From: Halomonas almeriensis
GTDB taxonomy: Bacteria > Pseudomonadota > Gammaproteobacteria > Pseudomonadales > Halomonadaceae
DNA: 64,000 bases
Reading direction: 5' to 3'
Assembly (NCBI RefSeq): GCF_030409235.1
Contig: NZ_JAUFPO010000006.1
Coordinates: 124,001 to 188,000, forward strand
Shown here: piece by piece, positions 29,141 to 38,650 of the stretch
How positions within the stretch are numbered: position 1 is the stretch's first letter
Layout of the letters: the number at the start of each line of letters is the position of its first letter
Made by a program: the position numbers and the translations under genes
The notes under the pieces: model-generated
The model's database searches: none
What the model was told of the DNA's origin: nothing
The model's input: only the letters and a program-made list of their open reading frames with translations

Positions 29141-30058
29141 TCAGGATTCCTTCTCGATATCGTGGACTTCTCCGGCTGCCCCCGAGGGCATGCGGCTGAC
29201 CTGGATGCCGAGTTCACGGTGTCTCAAGCCTACCCCGGGCTGGTGCTCTGCCAGTTCCTGAGCCAGGCGTTCTGCCAGGTAGACGGAGCGGTGCTGGCCA
29301 CCGGTACAGCCGATGGCTACGGTCAGATAACTGCGCTGGCTGGCCTGGTAGCGGGGTAGCCAGCGCTCCACCCAGGCGCTGATATCCGTTTGCATTTCCT
29401 CGACTATCGGATAGCCGGCCAGAAAGTCGATCACGCTGTGATCCCGGCCGGTGGCCTCGCGCAGCGAGGGGTCCCAGTAGGGGTTGGGCAGACAGCGCGC
29501 GTCGAAGACGATATCGGCATCCAGCGGAACGCCGCGCTTGAAGCCGAAGGACTCTACCGTGAGGGCCAGTGCTTCATTGCCCCGCTCGGCGACCTGATCG
29601 GCAATGCGGCCGCGCAGTTCATGGACCGAGAGCCGCGAGGTATCGATCACCAGGTCGGCCAGGTCGCGGATTTCCGTCAGTGCGCTCTGTTCCTGGTCGA
29701 TGGCTTCGGCCAATGTCACCTGATGGTGGCGGGTCAGCGGGTGGCGTCGGCGTGTGGCCGAATAGCGTTCCAGCAGGATTCGGGCGTCGGTGGTCAGATA
29801 CACGACCTGGCAGTGAATATGCCGTTCGCGCAGCTCCTGAAGCAGGGCCGGAAACCGCTGCAGGGCATCCGGCAGGTTGCGGGCATCGATGCTGACGGCA
29901 ACCGGGAGGTCGTTCTGCTTCTCGCCAAGCTCATCCACCAGGCAACCGAGCAGCATGGCCGGCAGGTTGTCGATGGCGTAGAAGCCGAAATCCTCGAGGG
30001 CCTGCAGGGCAATCGACTTGCCCGAGCCTGAGCGTCCACTGATGATGACGATCTGCAT
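29141..30058 (-). CDS. rapZ: RNase adapter protein RapZ (P-loop)
   Basis: 305 residues with Walker A GRSGSGKS (residues 8-15) and the C-terminal GCTGGQHRSV motif. In E. coli RapZ guides RNase E to the sRNA GlmZ and binds glucosamine-6-phosphate, thereby tuning cell-wall amino-sugar synthesis. It lies between ptsN and ptsO as in most gammaproteobacteria. Whether GlmZ-type sRNAs exist here cannot be told from this window. Confidence 0.95.
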   Translation of the reverse strand: MQIVIISGRSGSGKSIALQALEDFGFYAIDNLPAMLLGCLVDELGEKQNDLPVAVSIDARNLPDALQRFPALLQELRERHIHCQVVYLTTDARILLERYSATRRRHPLTRHHQVTLAEAIDQEQSALTEIRDLADLVIDTSRLSVHELRGRIADQVAERGNEALALTVESFGFKRGVPLDADIVFDARCLPNPYWDPSLREATGRDHSVIDFLAGYPIVEEMQTDISAWVERWLPRYQASQRSYLTVAIGCTGGQHRSVYLAERLAQELAEHQPGVGLRHRELGIQVSRMPSGAAGEVHDIEKES

Positions 30059-30102
30059 GGCGGTCTCCTAGGGGACTTGGGGCGAGGCCGCTCAGCGAGC
30101 CG

Positions 30103-30573
30103 TCAGCCGGAAGATTGTCGTCGTATGGCGTCGACGAGACGCTCATGCAGGGCGTGCTGGCTTTCGGCACGCCGTAGGCTGTGTCGCGTATCGGCGTCGT
30201 TCATCACCGCGGCGACCTGGCCGAGTAGCGCCAGATGGGCGTCGTCGGCTTCTTCGGACACCAGCAGCACGAACACCAGGTCGACCGGTTCGCCATCCAC
30301 GGCATCAAAGTCGATGGGCTCGGCGAGCTTGAGGAAGCCGGCAATTGGCGATCGGCAATGCGGATTGCGCGAGTGCGGAATGGCCACTCCATGGCCGATA
30401 CCGGTACTGCCCAGACGCTCCCGACTGATCAGGCGACTGAACACCTCCTGACTGTCCAGGCTGGGTGTGTTCTGCGCGATGAAGGTACTGAAGAATTCCA
30501 GCACCCGCTTTTTGCTGCCCCCGGGCACATCGAAGAGAACGCGCTCGGGGGGGAGGATGGCTTCCAGTGTCAT
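30103..30573 (-). CDS. ptsN: Nitrogen PTS EIIA component
   Basis: 156 residues, EIIA-Ntr type. The phosphorylated histidine is His67 in GHGVAIPHSR. PtsN receives phosphate from NPr and, according to its state, affects potassium transport, sigma-54 functions and envelope stress. It lies between hpf and rapZ in the rpoN operon. Cytoplasmic and full length. Confidence 0.96.
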   Translation of the reverse strand: MTLEAILPPERVLFDVPGGSKKRVLEFFSTFIAQNTPSLDSQEVFSRLISRERLGSTGIGHGVAIPHSRNPHCRSPIAGFLKLAEPIDFDAVDGEPVDLVFVLLVSEEADDAHLALLGQVAAVMNDADTRHSLRRAESQHALHERLVDAIRRQSSG

Positions 30574-30579
30574 GATGGT

Positions 30580-30891
30580 TCAGCGCACGCTGGCGGCGCC
30601 TTGGGCGCGGGCCTGGGATTTTTCCTTGTGTTTCACCAGTTGCCGGTCGAGCTTGTCGGCGAGGGCATCGATGGCGGCATACATGTTATTGTCCATGGCT
30701 TCCGCATGCAGGTCGGCGCCGGCGGCATGAAGAGTACAGGCAGCTTTCTGACGCTCCTTTTCCACGGAGAGGGTCACTTGAACGGTCGTGATGTTGTCGT
30801 AATGGCGTTCCAGGCGTGTGAGCTTCTCTTGCACATAGTCACGCAGGGCGTCGGTCAATTCCACATGATGGCCGGTGAGGTTGACTTGCAT
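30580..30891 (-). CDS. hpf: Ribosome hibernation promoting factor (short HPF)
   Basis: 103 residues starting MQVNLTGHHVELTDAL with AAGGAG upstream; a frame extension overlaps rpoN without similarity. It is the short form of HPF/YfiA with the S30AE fold and a basic C-terminal end. It dimerises ribosomes in stationary phase together with RMF. It sits in its standard place between rpoN and ptsN. Confidence 0.96.
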   Translation of the reverse strand: MQVNLTGHHVELTDALRDYVQEKLTRLERHYDNITTVQVTLSVEKERQKAACTLHAAGADLHAEAMDNNMYAAIDALADKLDRQLVKHKEKSQARAQGAASVR

Positions 30892-30978
30892 GACACGCTC
30901 CTTGCTCCATGGGTTGTGGCTCGATTGTAACCCTTTTTGGAGTCGTGCAAACCCCCTGTCGCCAGCAGGTGTCAACGC

Positions 30979-32385
30979 TCATCGGAGGCGCTTGCGTTGA
31001 CTCGAGGAGGGCAGGTTCATGGACTCGCGATACTTGGCTACGGTGCGCCTTGCCACCTCGATGCCCTCGTCGGCCAGCAGGCTCACCAGCTTGTTGTCGG
31101 AGAGCGGCTTGCGCGGAGGTTCCTCCTGGATCAGCTTGCGGATACGGGCACGGATGGCGGTGCTGGAGTGGGCATCGCCACCATCGCCTACATGGCTCGA
31201 GAAGAAGTACTTGAGCTCGAAGACGCCGCGCGGGGTGTGAATGTACTTCTGGGTAGTGACCCGCGAGATGGTCGACTCGTGCATTTCCACGGCCTGAGCG
31301 ATATCGGCCAGGATCAGGGGCTTCATGGCTTCCTCGCCCTGCTCGAGGAAGTCGATCTGGCGCGCCATGATTTCATGGCCGACCCGCAGCAGGGTCTCGT
31401 TGCGGCTGGCCAGGCTCTTGAGCAGCCAGCGCGCTTCCTGGAGGTGGTCCTTGAGAAACTGGTTGTCCTGGCTCTTGTCGGCGCGACGGATCAGGGCCGC
31501 GTAATCTGGTTGTATGCGCAGACGGGGCATGGCCTCGGGATTGAGCTCGACCTGCCAGCCTTGGGCGTCATGCCGGGCGATGAGGTCGGGGATGACATAA
31601 TCGTTATCGCCGCTGGTAAAGGCGCTGCCCGGCCTGGGGTCGAGGCTGCGGACCAGCTCGATGGTCTCGTCCAGGGCGCCTTCGTCCAGACTGAGGCGCC
31701 GCTTGAGGGTGCTCCGGTCATTGTTTGCCAGGGCCTCGAGGAACTGGCGTACCACACGGCGAGCCTGGGGCAGGCGCGGGGTGTTCTCGGGGAGTGCCGC
31801 CAGTTGTAGCATCAGGCATTCACTCAGGTCGCGGGCCATTACGCCCGTCGGCTCGAACTGTTGCAGGCGTTGCAGCACCCGTTCGACGTCGGCGCTGGTC
31901 AGCGTGGTCATTCCCTGGGCGCTCAGTCCCTGACGAATCTCGTCCAGTGGCTGGTCGAGATACCCATCCTCGTTGACCGCATCGATCAGGCTCTCGGCGA
32001 CCTGGATGTCGGGGGCGTCCAGACCACTCATGGCGAGTTGCCAGGCCAGGTGACTGTGCAGACTCTGGCCGGCGGCCTGGCGTTCGAAGTCCGGTGCCTC
32101 GCCGCTCCCCGTGCTGGTAAGTCCGGCATCCTGGTAGGTATCCGACCAGTCGCTGTCGGTGCTTAACTGGTCGGGAATCTCGCTGGCCCAGTCGTCTTCC
32201 GTGGTATCGCCCACGGCCTGCTCGCCGAACTCCTCCTCGAGTTCCAGCATGGGGTTGGCTTCGAGTGCCTGCTGGACTTCCTGACGCAATTCCAGGGTCG
32301 AGAGCTGCAGCAGGGCGATGGCCTGCTGTAGCTGAGGCGTCATGGTCAGCTGGGTGCCGAGCCGCAGTTGCAGGGAAGCCTTCAT
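30979..32385 (-). CDS. rpoN: RNA polymerase sigma-54 factor
   Basis: 468 residues. The N-terminal activator-interacting region begins MKASLQLRLGTQL (glutamine- and leucine-rich); an acidic linker, core-binding domain and HTH follow, ending in the RpoN box ARRTVAKYRE that reads the -24 element. The start at 32385 is chosen by family N-terminus; an ATG two codons earlier is possible and neither has a strong SD. It directs nitrogen, motility and other activator-dependent promoters. It follows lptB after 132 bp containing two short palindromes. Confidence 0.97.
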   Translation of the reverse strand: MKASLQLRLGTQLTMTPQLQQAIALLQLSTLELRQEVQQALEANPMLELEEEFGEQAVGDTTEDDWASEIPDQLSTDSDWSDTYQDAGLTSTGSGEAPDFERQAAGQSLHSHLAWQLAMSGLDAPDIQVAESLIDAVNEDGYLDQPLDEIRQGLSAQGMTTLTSADVERVLQRLQQFEPTGVMARDLSECLMLQLAALPENTPRLPQARRVVRQFLEALANNDRSTLKRRLSLDEGALDETIELVRSLDPRPGSAFTSGDNDYVIPDLIARHDAQGWQVELNPEAMPRLRIQPDYAALIRRADKSQDNQFLKDHLQEARWLLKSLASRNETLLRVGHEIMARQIDFLEQGEEAMKPLILADIAQAVEMHESTISRVTTQKYIHTPRGVFELKYFFSSHVGDGGDAHSSTAIRARIRKLIQEEPPRKPLSDNKLVSLLADEGIEVARRTVAKYRESMNLPSSSQRKRLR

Positions 32386-32433
32386 GGCCATAGACAGGGG
32401 TCCGTGTAGTGAGGCTTGACCTGTCACGTTACT

Positions 32434-32446
32434 GCGAAGGCTTCGC
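32434..32446. promoter_or_regulatory. 13-bp palindrome, upstream member of a pair
   Basis: GCGAAG-G-CTTCGC is a perfect palindrome centred at 32440 in the lptB-rpoN gap. A second, similar palindrome is centred exactly 30 bp away at 32470. The shared core GAAG-S-CTTC suggests a tandem operator or paired RNA hairpins. Function is unknown. Confidence 0.45.
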
Positions 32447-32463
32447 CCATGCAAGACGCGGGC

Positions 32464-32476
32464 CAGAAGCCTTCTG
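32464..32476. promoter_or_regulatory. 13-bp palindrome, second member of a pair
   Basis: CAGAAG-C-CTTCTG is a perfect palindrome centred at 32470, 42 bp beyond the lptB stop codon. It shares the GAAG-S-CTTC core with the palindrome centred at 32440. No T-run follows in the leftward direction, so a terminator is less likely than an operator or processing hairpin. Confidence 0.45.
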
Positions 32477-32517
32477 CCGTTGGGTGGAAGGTGGCGCCTG
32501 GTGCGGCATACCGGGCG

Positions 32518-33243
32518 CTAGAGACGAAAATCCTGCCCCAGGTAGACGTCGCGTACCCGTTGGTTGGCCAGGATGCTCTCGGCATCCCCCTGGGCAATGA
32601 TCTGGCCGTCGCCGACGATGTAGGCAGCGTCGCAGATGTCCAGTGTCTCTCGCACATTGTGATCGGTGATCAGCACGCCGATGCCACGCGCCTTGAGCTG
32701 GCGAATGATGCCCTTGATTTCGCCGACCGAGATCGGATCCACCCCGGCAAAGGGTTCGTCCAGCAGGATGAAATCCGGCTCGGTGGCCAGTGCCCGGGCG
32801 ATTTCCACTCGTCGGCGTTCGCCGCCCGAGAGGCTCATGCCGGCGTTGTCGCGGATGTGAGTGACGTGAAAGTCCTCGAGCAGGACCTCCAGACGCTGGC
32901 GACGACCGTTGCGGTCGAGGTCCTTGCGTGTCTCGAGTATCGCCATGATGTTGTCGGCAACGCTCAGCTTGCGAAAGATCGAAGCTTCCTGGGGCAGGTA
33001 ACCGATGCCGGCTCGAGCCCGTTCGTGCATGGCGGCACGTGACAGGTCGCGGTCATCGATGGCGACCTCGCCGGCGTCGGCACGCACGAGTCCCACGATC
33101 ATGTAGAAGGAGGTGGTCTTGCCGGCGCCGTTGGGGCCCAGCAGGCCGATCACCTGGCCCTGGCCGATGGCCAGGCTGATGTCCTGGACGACCCGGCGGC
33201 GCTTGTAGCTCTTGGCCAGATGGCGGGCATGCAGCGTCTTCAT
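32518..33243 (-). CDS. lptB: LPS export ABC transporter ATPase LptB
   Basis: 241 residues. Walker [10 protein letters not shown] (36-44), signature [10 protein letters not shown] and Walker [13 protein letters not shown] are intact. LptB powers LptFG, which extracts LPS from the inner membrane and pushes it along the LptC-LptA bridge. The ATG overlaps the lptA stop by 4 bp. lptFG are not in this window, as is usual. Confidence 0.98.
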   Translation of the reverse strand: MKTLHARHLAKSYKRRRVVQDISLAIGQGQVIGLLGPNGAGKTTSFYMIVGLVRADAGEVAIDDRDLSRAAMHERARAGIGYLPQEASIFRKLSVADNIMAILETRKDLDRNGRRQRLEVLLEDFHVTHIRDNAGMSLSGGERRRVEIARALATEPDFILLDEPFAGVDPISVGEIKGIIRQLKARGIGVLITDHNVRETLDICDAAYIVGDGQIIAQGDAESILANQRVRDVYLGQDFRL

Positions 33244-33770
33244 GGGTCACTCTGTTGTTCGGGTTCCAGGGTCATGCGCACGCGCTGATTGTCATCCACG
33301 CCCTCCGCCGAGGAGCGCGCCTGGACCACCCGGCGGTCCAGGAAGTATTGCAGATAGCCGCCCTGAAAGGTGTCATCGCCCTTGTGTAGTTCCGCCCGGT
33401 CGACTAGTTCAAGGCGGCGCTCGGCGACATGGTAGACGATCCGCCTCGCCCAGCCCTGGACCAGGTCGGCATTCGGCTGGGGCTGCTGCTCGATGTAGGC
33501 GCGGTTGCCGGTGGCGATGGCGCGGGCCAGCTGCCCGGCCTCATTGCGGCGAATTTCCACGCGTTCGCCCTGGAGTTTCATGCTGCCCTGCTGAATGCGC
33601 ACATTACCCTGATAGACGGCGGTACCAGCGCGATCGTCCAGGTCCAGGCGATCGGCCTCCACCTGAATGGGGGCGCTGGCATCGCCTTCCAGGGCCAGCG
33701 CCGCAGGCGCGCAGGCCAGGAAGATTGTCATGGCCAGGCCCAGCAGGGGGGCGAGGGGCGTTCGCATCAT
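33240..33770 (-). CDS. lptA: LPS transport periplasmic protein LptA
   Basis: 176 residues with a Sec signal peptide ([18 protein letters not shown]) and an OstA-like beta-jellyroll ([15 protein letters not shown], then [17 protein letters not shown]). LptA polymers bridge LptC and LptD for LPS transit across the periplasm. Both ends overlap neighbours by 4 bp (lptC and lptB), so lptCAB is translationally coupled. Confidence 0.95.
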   Translation of the reverse strand: MMRTPLAPLLGLAMTIFLACAPAALALEGDASAPIQVEADRLDLDDRAGTAVYQGNVRIQQGSMKLQGERVEIRRNEAGQLARAIATGNRAYIEQQPQPNADLVQGWARRIVYHVAERRLELVDRAELHKGDDTFQGGYLQYFLDRRVVQARSSAEGVDDNQRVRMTLEPEQQSDP

Positions 33771-34351
33771 GGCTCGGGGTCCTCGTCGGTTGCCGGCGGG
33801 TGGTGGCCGCGGACATTGTCGGTCAGCCGGACACGATTGTCATCGAGCCAGGCATCAAAGCGCTCGGCCTGCATGCGTTGAACGGCCTGACGCAGCGTGA
33901 CCGGTGCCTCGCTCCAGGCGTGGGCGGTGTCGGCATTATAGTGCAGCGAGCGGGTGGTCAATTGCCAGTGCTCCTGCGGGGCTTCCAGGCGGACATTGCC
34001 GGTTAGGCTCAAGGGCGCGCCGCCGCTGTCCAGCCGGCCCCGGTCGGCGCTGGCAGTCCAGTGGCGACCGCTGTCATCGCGCAGACGAAGGGTCGGACTC
34101 TGCAGCCGGGTGACGTCGTCGACCGGGGTATGCGACAGGCGTGGCGCCTGGAGCTGCTGATGCGGGCGTCCCTGGGCATCGTAACGCGTGGCCCTGAGGT
34201 CCTCGATGTAGTAATCGGGCTCGCCCGAACGGCTCGGCGGCACCGGGCCGGGCGGTTCGCTCTGACGCTGGTCGAGCAGGGTCAGGCCGGCGCCCAGCAG
34301 CAACAGCAGCAGGAACAGCCAGGTGCGAAAGCCGGGGCGCGGGAGTCGCAT
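33767..34351 (-). CDS. lptC: LPS export protein LptC
   Basis: About 194 residues from the ATG at 34351 (MRLPRPGF); an ATG at 34369 overlapping kdsC would add six residues, and neither has a strong SD. A single N-terminal membrane helix (TWLFLLLLLLGAGLTLL) anchors a periplasmic jellyroll that receives LPS from LptB2FG and passes it to LptA. It overlaps lptA by 4 bp. Confidence 0.93.
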   Translation of the reverse strand: MRLPRPGFRTWLFLLLLLLGAGLTLLDQRQSEPPGPVPPSRSGEPDYYIEDLRATRYDAQGRPHQQLQAPRLSHTPVDDVTRLQSPTLRLRDDSGRHWTASADRGRLDSGGAPLSLTGNVRLEAPQEHWQLTTRSLHYNADTAHAWSEAPVTLRQAVQRMQAERFDAWLDDNRVRLTDNVRGHHPPATDEDPEP

Positions 34352-34355
34352 GTCA

Positions 34356-34907
34356 TCACGCCTGGTCATTCAGGTAGCGGCTGACAATGGCGTCCCATTG
34401 CCCCCGGGCCTGGAGGAGCGCATCGCAGATTTCGCGAACAGCGCCATGGCCGCCCTGGCGTTCGGTGACCCAGTCCGCGTGTTCGCGGATATAGGGCGGT
34501 GCGTTGGGTACCGTGATGCCCACGCCGCACTGGTGGATGGGCGCCAGGTCCGGCAGGTCGTCGCCGCAATAGGCCATCTGTTCAAGCGCCACTCCGAGCT
34601 CTTGGCCCAGCTGCTGCAGAACCGAAAGCTTGCGCTTGATGCCCTGGTGAAGGTGGTGGATGCCCAGGGCCTCGGCCCGTCGGGTGACCATCGGGGATTC
34701 GCGGCCGGTGATCAGGGCCACGCTGACTCCGCTTTGCTGGAGCAGCTTGAGGCCCTGGCCGTCGAGGGTATGGAAGGCTTTGGTCTCCATGTCGTCGGCC
34801 TGAAAATACAGACGCCCATCGGAAAGCACGCCGTCCACGTCGAGCGCGAGCAGCTTCACGCCGGCCATGCGCTCGAGCAGGGAGGCGTTGGATGTCGTGG
34901 TGTGCAT
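34356..34907 (-). CDS. kdsC: 3-deoxy-D-manno-octulosonate 8-phosphate phosphatase KdsC
   Basis: 183 residues of the HAD superfamily, C0 subclass. The nucleophile motif [11 protein letters not shown] holds Asp23 and Asp25; Thr/Ser motif II (ALITGRESP) and the DDLPD motif follow. It dephosphorylates Kdo-8-P to Kdo for LPS inner core. It lies between kdsD and lptC in the Kdo/LPS transport operon. Confidence 0.96.
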   Translation of the reverse strand: MHTTTSNASLLERMAGVKLLALDVDGVLSDGRLYFQADDMETKAFHTLDGQGLKLLQQSGVSVALITGRESPMVTRRAEALGIHHLHQGIKRKLSVLQQLGQELGVALEQMAYCGDDLPDLAPIHQCGVGITVPNAPPYIREHADWVTERQGGHGAVREICDALLQARGQWDAIVSRYLNDQA

Positions 34908-34921
34908 GGCAACTCCAGTGA

Positions 34922-35908
34922 TCAGATGACGCCGCTGGCCAGCAGGTCGTGCATGTGCAGGGCGCCGACCGGATGGCCTGCCGGGTCCACCACGGCCAGG
35001 GCGGTGATGCGGTTGTCTTCCATGATGCGCACGGCCTCGGCGGCCAGGATGTCGGGAGAAATGCGCTTGCCCGGCACGGTCATGACATCGTCGACCCGGA
35101 GTTGGCTCAGATCGGCATGGTGGTCCAGGGTACGACGCAGATCGCCGTCGGTGTAGACCCCCACCAGGTAATCCTGCGGATCGACGACACAGGTAAAGCC
35201 CAGTCCCTGGCGGGTGATTTCCAGCAGGGCGTCACGCAAGGGGCTACCCGAGGCGACGCGGGGCAGTCGGCTGCCGTGGTGCATGAGGTCCGACACCCGC
35301 AGCAGCAGGCGCTTGCCGAGACTGCCGCCGGGGTGCGACAGGGCGAAGTCCTCGGCTGTAAAACCGCGGGCTTCCAGCAAGGCCACGGACAGGGCGTCAC
35401 CCAGGGCCAGGGCGGCTGTGGTCGAGGATGTGGGGGCCAGATCCAGCGGGCATGCCTCGCGCTCGACACCGGCAAACAAGTGCGCGTCAGCATGGCGGCC
35501 GAGCGTGGAGTGGGGTCGCCCGGTCATGCTGATCAAGGGGGTGCCCAGGCGTTTCAGCAACGGCAGCAGCGCCGTGACCTCAGCGGTCTCGCCCGAGTTG
35601 GAGAGTGCCAGCACCACATCGCCGGGGGTGATCATCCCCAGGTCGCCGTGGCTGGCTTCGCCGGGGTGCACGAAAAAGGCCGGCGAGCCGGTACTGGCGA
35701 GCGTGGCGGCGATCTTGCCACCGATGTGGCCCGACTTGCCCATGCCGGTCACGATCACGCGACCGGGACAGTCCAGGATCAGCCGGCAAGCGTGATCGAA
35801 ATCCTCATCGAGATGCTCGATCAGGGCGCCGATCGCCTGTTGTTCCAGGGTCAGGGTGCGTACGGCGCTGGCTCGCAGCAGAGCGGAAGTGGTGGTGGCG
35901 TCAGTCAT
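34922..35908 (-). CDS. kdsD: Arabinose-5-phosphate isomerase KdsD
   Basis: 328 residues: an N-terminal SIS sugar isomerase domain (VTGMGKSGHIGGKIAAT, SNSGET) and a C-terminal pair of CBS domains (about 210-328). It converts ribulose-5-P to arabinose-5-P, the first step to Kdo. The start MTDATTTSA is preferred; a TTG start at 35950 overlapping the antiporter gene is possible. Confidence 0.95.
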   Translation of the reverse strand: MTDATTTSALLRASAVRTLTLEQQAIGALIEHLDEDFDHACRLILDCPGRVIVTGMGKSGHIGGKIAATLASTGSPAFFVHPGEASHGDLGMITPGDVVLALSNSGETAEVTALLPLLKRLGTPLISMTGRPHSTLGRHADAHLFAGVEREACPLDLAPTSSTTAALALGDALSVALLEARGFTAEDFALSHPGGSLGKRLLLRVSDLMHHGSRLPRVASGSPLRDALLEITRQGLGFTCVVDPQDYLVGVYTDGDLRRTLDHHADLSQLRVDDVMTVPGKRISPDILAAEAVRIMEDNRITALAVVDPAGHPVGALHMHDLLASGVI

Positions 35909-35946
35909 GGTGTGATTGTTGCCCTTCGCGGCGATTCTCTCAAGGC

Positions 35947-36900
35947 TCAAGCGCCTACGGTGATGTGCTGGCTACCTAGCCAGATCAGGTAACCGGCATA
36001 AGTAGCGGCCAGCAGGGCACCGGGTAGCCGTTGAATGTACCCGCGGCGCTGCCAGAGCAGTAGCATGCCTAGTGCCAGGGTCAACAGCAGCATGACCGGA
36101 TAGTCGCGGCCGGCCGCCGCCGGATCGGTGGCGCCCGGCCGCAGCAGGGCGGGAATCGGCAGCACGGCCAGCATGTTGAAGAGGTTGGAGCCGATGACAT
36201 TGCCGATGGCCAGATCGTGGTGGCGCTTCAGGGCGCTGGCCACACAGGCGGACAGCTCGGGCAGGCTGGTGCCGATGGCGACGATGGTCAGGCCGATGAC
36301 CAGCTCGCTGATGCCGAAGCCCCGAGCAATCTCGCTGGCGCCCCACACCAGGGCGCGCGAGCTGGCGACCATGATCGCCAGGGTCAGGCTTAGCCACACC
36401 AGGGCACGGAGCAGCGACATGTCGGGTATCTCGGAGCCGGCGTCTGCCACTCCCGGGGTGTCGGCGCGGAACAGCCACCACAGGCTGAACACCAGTAGTG
36501 CTACCAACAGCAGGCCATCCAGACGGTCCAACTGGCCATTGGACAGCGCATAGCCGGCCAGCCCGGTGGCGGCGAGCAGCAGGGGCAGTTCCTTGCGCAC
36601 GATGGAGAAGCGCACCGGTATGGGTACCACCAGGGCGGTGATACCCAGTACCAGGCCTATATTGGCAATGTTGGAGCCCAGCGCATTGCCGGTAGCCAGG
36701 TTAGGCACGCCGTCCAGCGAGGCCATCAGCGAGACCACGATTTCCGGGGCCGAGGTGCCGATCGAGACAATGGTCATCCCGACCAGCAGGGTGCTCATGC
36801 CGGCGCGGTAAGCCGTGGCGGCGGCGGCGCCCACGAAGCGGTCGGCACTCCACAGCAGGCCGACAAGGCCGAGGACGACAAGCAGGGCGGGAATCAGCAT
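35947..36900 (-). CDS. yrbG: Calcium/sodium antiporter of the CaCA family (YrbG)
   Basis: 317 residues with about ten transmembrane helices arranged as two inverted repeats. Each repeat has the ion-binding GTSxPE motif (SIGTSAPE, AIGTSLPE) and a following GNxxGSNxxN motif. It exchanges Na+ (or H+) for Ca2+ across the inner membrane. It is the first gene of the long leftward kds-lpt-rpoN-pts operon and is divergent from mlaF. Confidence 0.94.
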   Translation of the reverse strand: MLIPALLVVLGLVGLLWSADRFVGAAAATAYRAGMSTLLVGMTIVSIGTSAPEIVVSLMASLDGVPNLATGNALGSNIANIGLVLGITALVVPIPVRFSIVRKELPLLLAATGLAGYALSNGQLDRLDGLLLVALLVFSLWWLFRADTPGVADAGSEIPDMSLLRALVWLSLTLAIMVASSRALVWGASEIARGFGISELVIGLTIVAIGTSLPELSACVASALKRHHDLAIGNVIGSNLFNMLAVLPIPALLRPGATDPAAAGRDYPVMLLLTLALGMLLLWQRRGYIQRLPGALLAATYAGYLIWLGSQHITVGA

Positions 36901-37042
36901 GGCGGGTCGAGGATCCAGGGTGGAAAAAGTGCTCCATTGAACATCCTCCGCTGAGCCGGCGCAAGCCGAAGAGGTGGGTGCTGGCGCGTCACGACCCAGT
37001 TAGGATACGATGTTCGATAATTACCCTCAGGAACACAGACGG

Positions 37043-37855
37043 ATGACCGACACTCCCTTCGTTGAAGTCGAGGGCCTGCACTACGCGCGCGGCGATACGT
37101 CGATCTTTCGGGGCATCGACATGGCCATCCTGCCCAACAAGATGACCGCCATTATGGGGCCCAGTGGTACCGGCAAGACAACCCTGCTGAAGTTGATCGG
37201 CGGGCAGTTGTCGCCGGATGCCGGTCGTGTGCTGATCGATGGCGAGGATGTGCACCGTCTGTCGCGCAAGGCACTCTTCAGCCTTCGGCGTCGCATGGGC
37301 ATGCTCTTTCAGAGCGGGGCACTCTTCTCGGACCTGGATGTCTACGAAAATGTCGCCTTTCCGCTGCGCGTGCACACCGACCTGCCGGAGTCGATGATTC
37401 GCGACCTGGTGTTGCTCAAGTTGCAGGCCGTGGGGCTGCGCGGCGCGCGCGAGCTGACGCCGGCCGAGCTCTCCGGCGGCATGGCGCGACGCGTGGCCCT
37501 GGCGCGCGCCCTTGCACTGGATCCGGAGCTGATCCTGTATGATGAGCCCTTCGTCGGTCAGGACCCGATTTCCATGGGGGTGCTGGTACAGCTGATCCGA
37601 CGCCTCAATGATGCCCTCGGCCTGACCGCGATCGTGGTGTCGCATGACATCAAGGAAACTCTTTCCATCGCCGATCACGTCTATGTCATTGCCGATGGCC
37701 AGGTCATGGCACATGGCACGCCCGATAGCCTGGACGTGGAACAGGACGCTCGAGTGCGCCAGTTCGTGCATGGTGAGCCCGATGGCCCGGTACCTTTCCA
37801 CTATCCTGGTCCGGCCTTTCATGCCGACCTGATGGGATCCGGAGGGGTGCGATGA
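37043..37855 (+). CDS. mlaF: Phospholipid ABC transporter ATPase MlaF
   Basis: 270 residues. Walker [10 protein letters not shown] (39-47), ABC signature [13 protein letters not shown] and Walker [14 protein letters not shown] are present. It drives the MlaFEDB complex, which exchanges phospholipids between MlaC and the inner membrane, keeping outer-membrane asymmetry. The start MTDTPFVEV is chosen with AGGA upstream. It overlaps mlaE by 4 bp. Confidence 0.97.
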   Translation: MTDTPFVEVEGLHYARGDTSIFRGIDMAILPNKMTAIMGPSGTGKTTLLKLIGGQLSPDAGRVLIDGEDVHRLSRKALFSLRRRMGMLFQSGALFSDLDVYENVAFPLRVHTDLPESMIRDLVLLKLQAVGLRGARELTPAELSGGMARRVALARALALDPELILYDEPFVGQDPISMGVLVQLIRRLNDALGLTAIVVSHDIKETLSIADHVYVIADGQVMAHGTPDSLDVEQDARVRQFVHGEPDGPVPFHYPGPAFHADLMGSGGVR

Positions 37856-38634
37856 TCGAGCGTGTTCACCAGCTGGGCCGCTGGGGCTGCCGGTCCCTGG
37901 AAAGCCTGGGTGATGCCGGTATTTTCCTGGTGCAGTCAATGTTCGGCATCCCCTCGCTGGAGGGGGTGCGGCTGTGGCTTCATCAGGTGCATTTTGTGGG
38001 CGTGCTGTCGCTGGCCATCGTGCTGGTGTCGGGGCTGTTCATCGGCATGGTGCTGGCACTGCAGGGCTACACCATTCTGGTCGATTTCGGGGCCGAGGAT
38101 GCCCTGGGTCAGATGGTGGCGCTGTCACTGCTGCGCGAGCTGGCACCGGTGGTGGCGGCCCTGCTGTTTGCCGGCCGGGCGGGTTCGGCCTTGACCGCCG
38201 AGATCGGTCTGATGAAGGCGACCGAGCAGCTCACCAGCATGGAAATGATCGGTGTCGACCCCTTGCGCCGCGTCGTGGCGCCGCGCTTGTGGGCCGGCTT
38301 TGTGGCCCTGCCGCTGTTGACCATCGGCTTTGGTGTGGTCGGTATCTGGGGCGGGCAGTTGGTCGGCGTTCAGTGGCTGGGCGTGTTCGAGGGCTCCTAC
38401 TGGGGCAACATGCAGGCCAGCGTCGACTTCATCGGCGATGTGGGCAATGGCCTGGTCAAGAGTCTGGTCTTTGCCCTGGTGGTCACCTGGATCGCGGTCT
38501 ACCAGGGCTATGCACTGGTGCCCACCTCGGAAGGTATTTCGCGGGCCACCACGCGCACGGTGGTATATGCCTCCCTGGCGGTGCTGGGGCTGGATTTCCT
38601 GCTGACAGCCGTCATGTTCGGAGGCTTGTCCTGA
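37852..38634 (+). CDS. mlaE: Phospholipid ABC transporter permease MlaE
   Basis: 260 residues, five or six transmembrane helices, with the MlaE/permease core [19 protein letters not shown] and an [18 protein letters not shown] coupling segment. It is the membrane channel of the Mla system. It begins within the mlaF stop (ATGA) and is followed 16 bp later by mlaD. Confidence 0.97.
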   Translation: MIERVHQLGRWGCRSLESLGDAGIFLVQSMFGIPSLEGVRLWLHQVHFVGVLSLAIVLVSGLFIGMVLALQGYTILVDFGAEDALGQMVALSLLRELAPVVAALLFAGRAGSALTAEIGLMKATEQLTSMEMIGVDPLRRVVAPRLWAGFVALPLLTIGFGVVGIWGGQLVGVQWLGVFEGSYWGNMQASVDFIGDVGNGLVKSLVFALVVTWIAVYQGYALVPTSEGISRATTRTVVYASLAVLGLDFLLTAVMFGGLS

Positions 38635-38650
38635 TGTTCGGAGAGACGCA

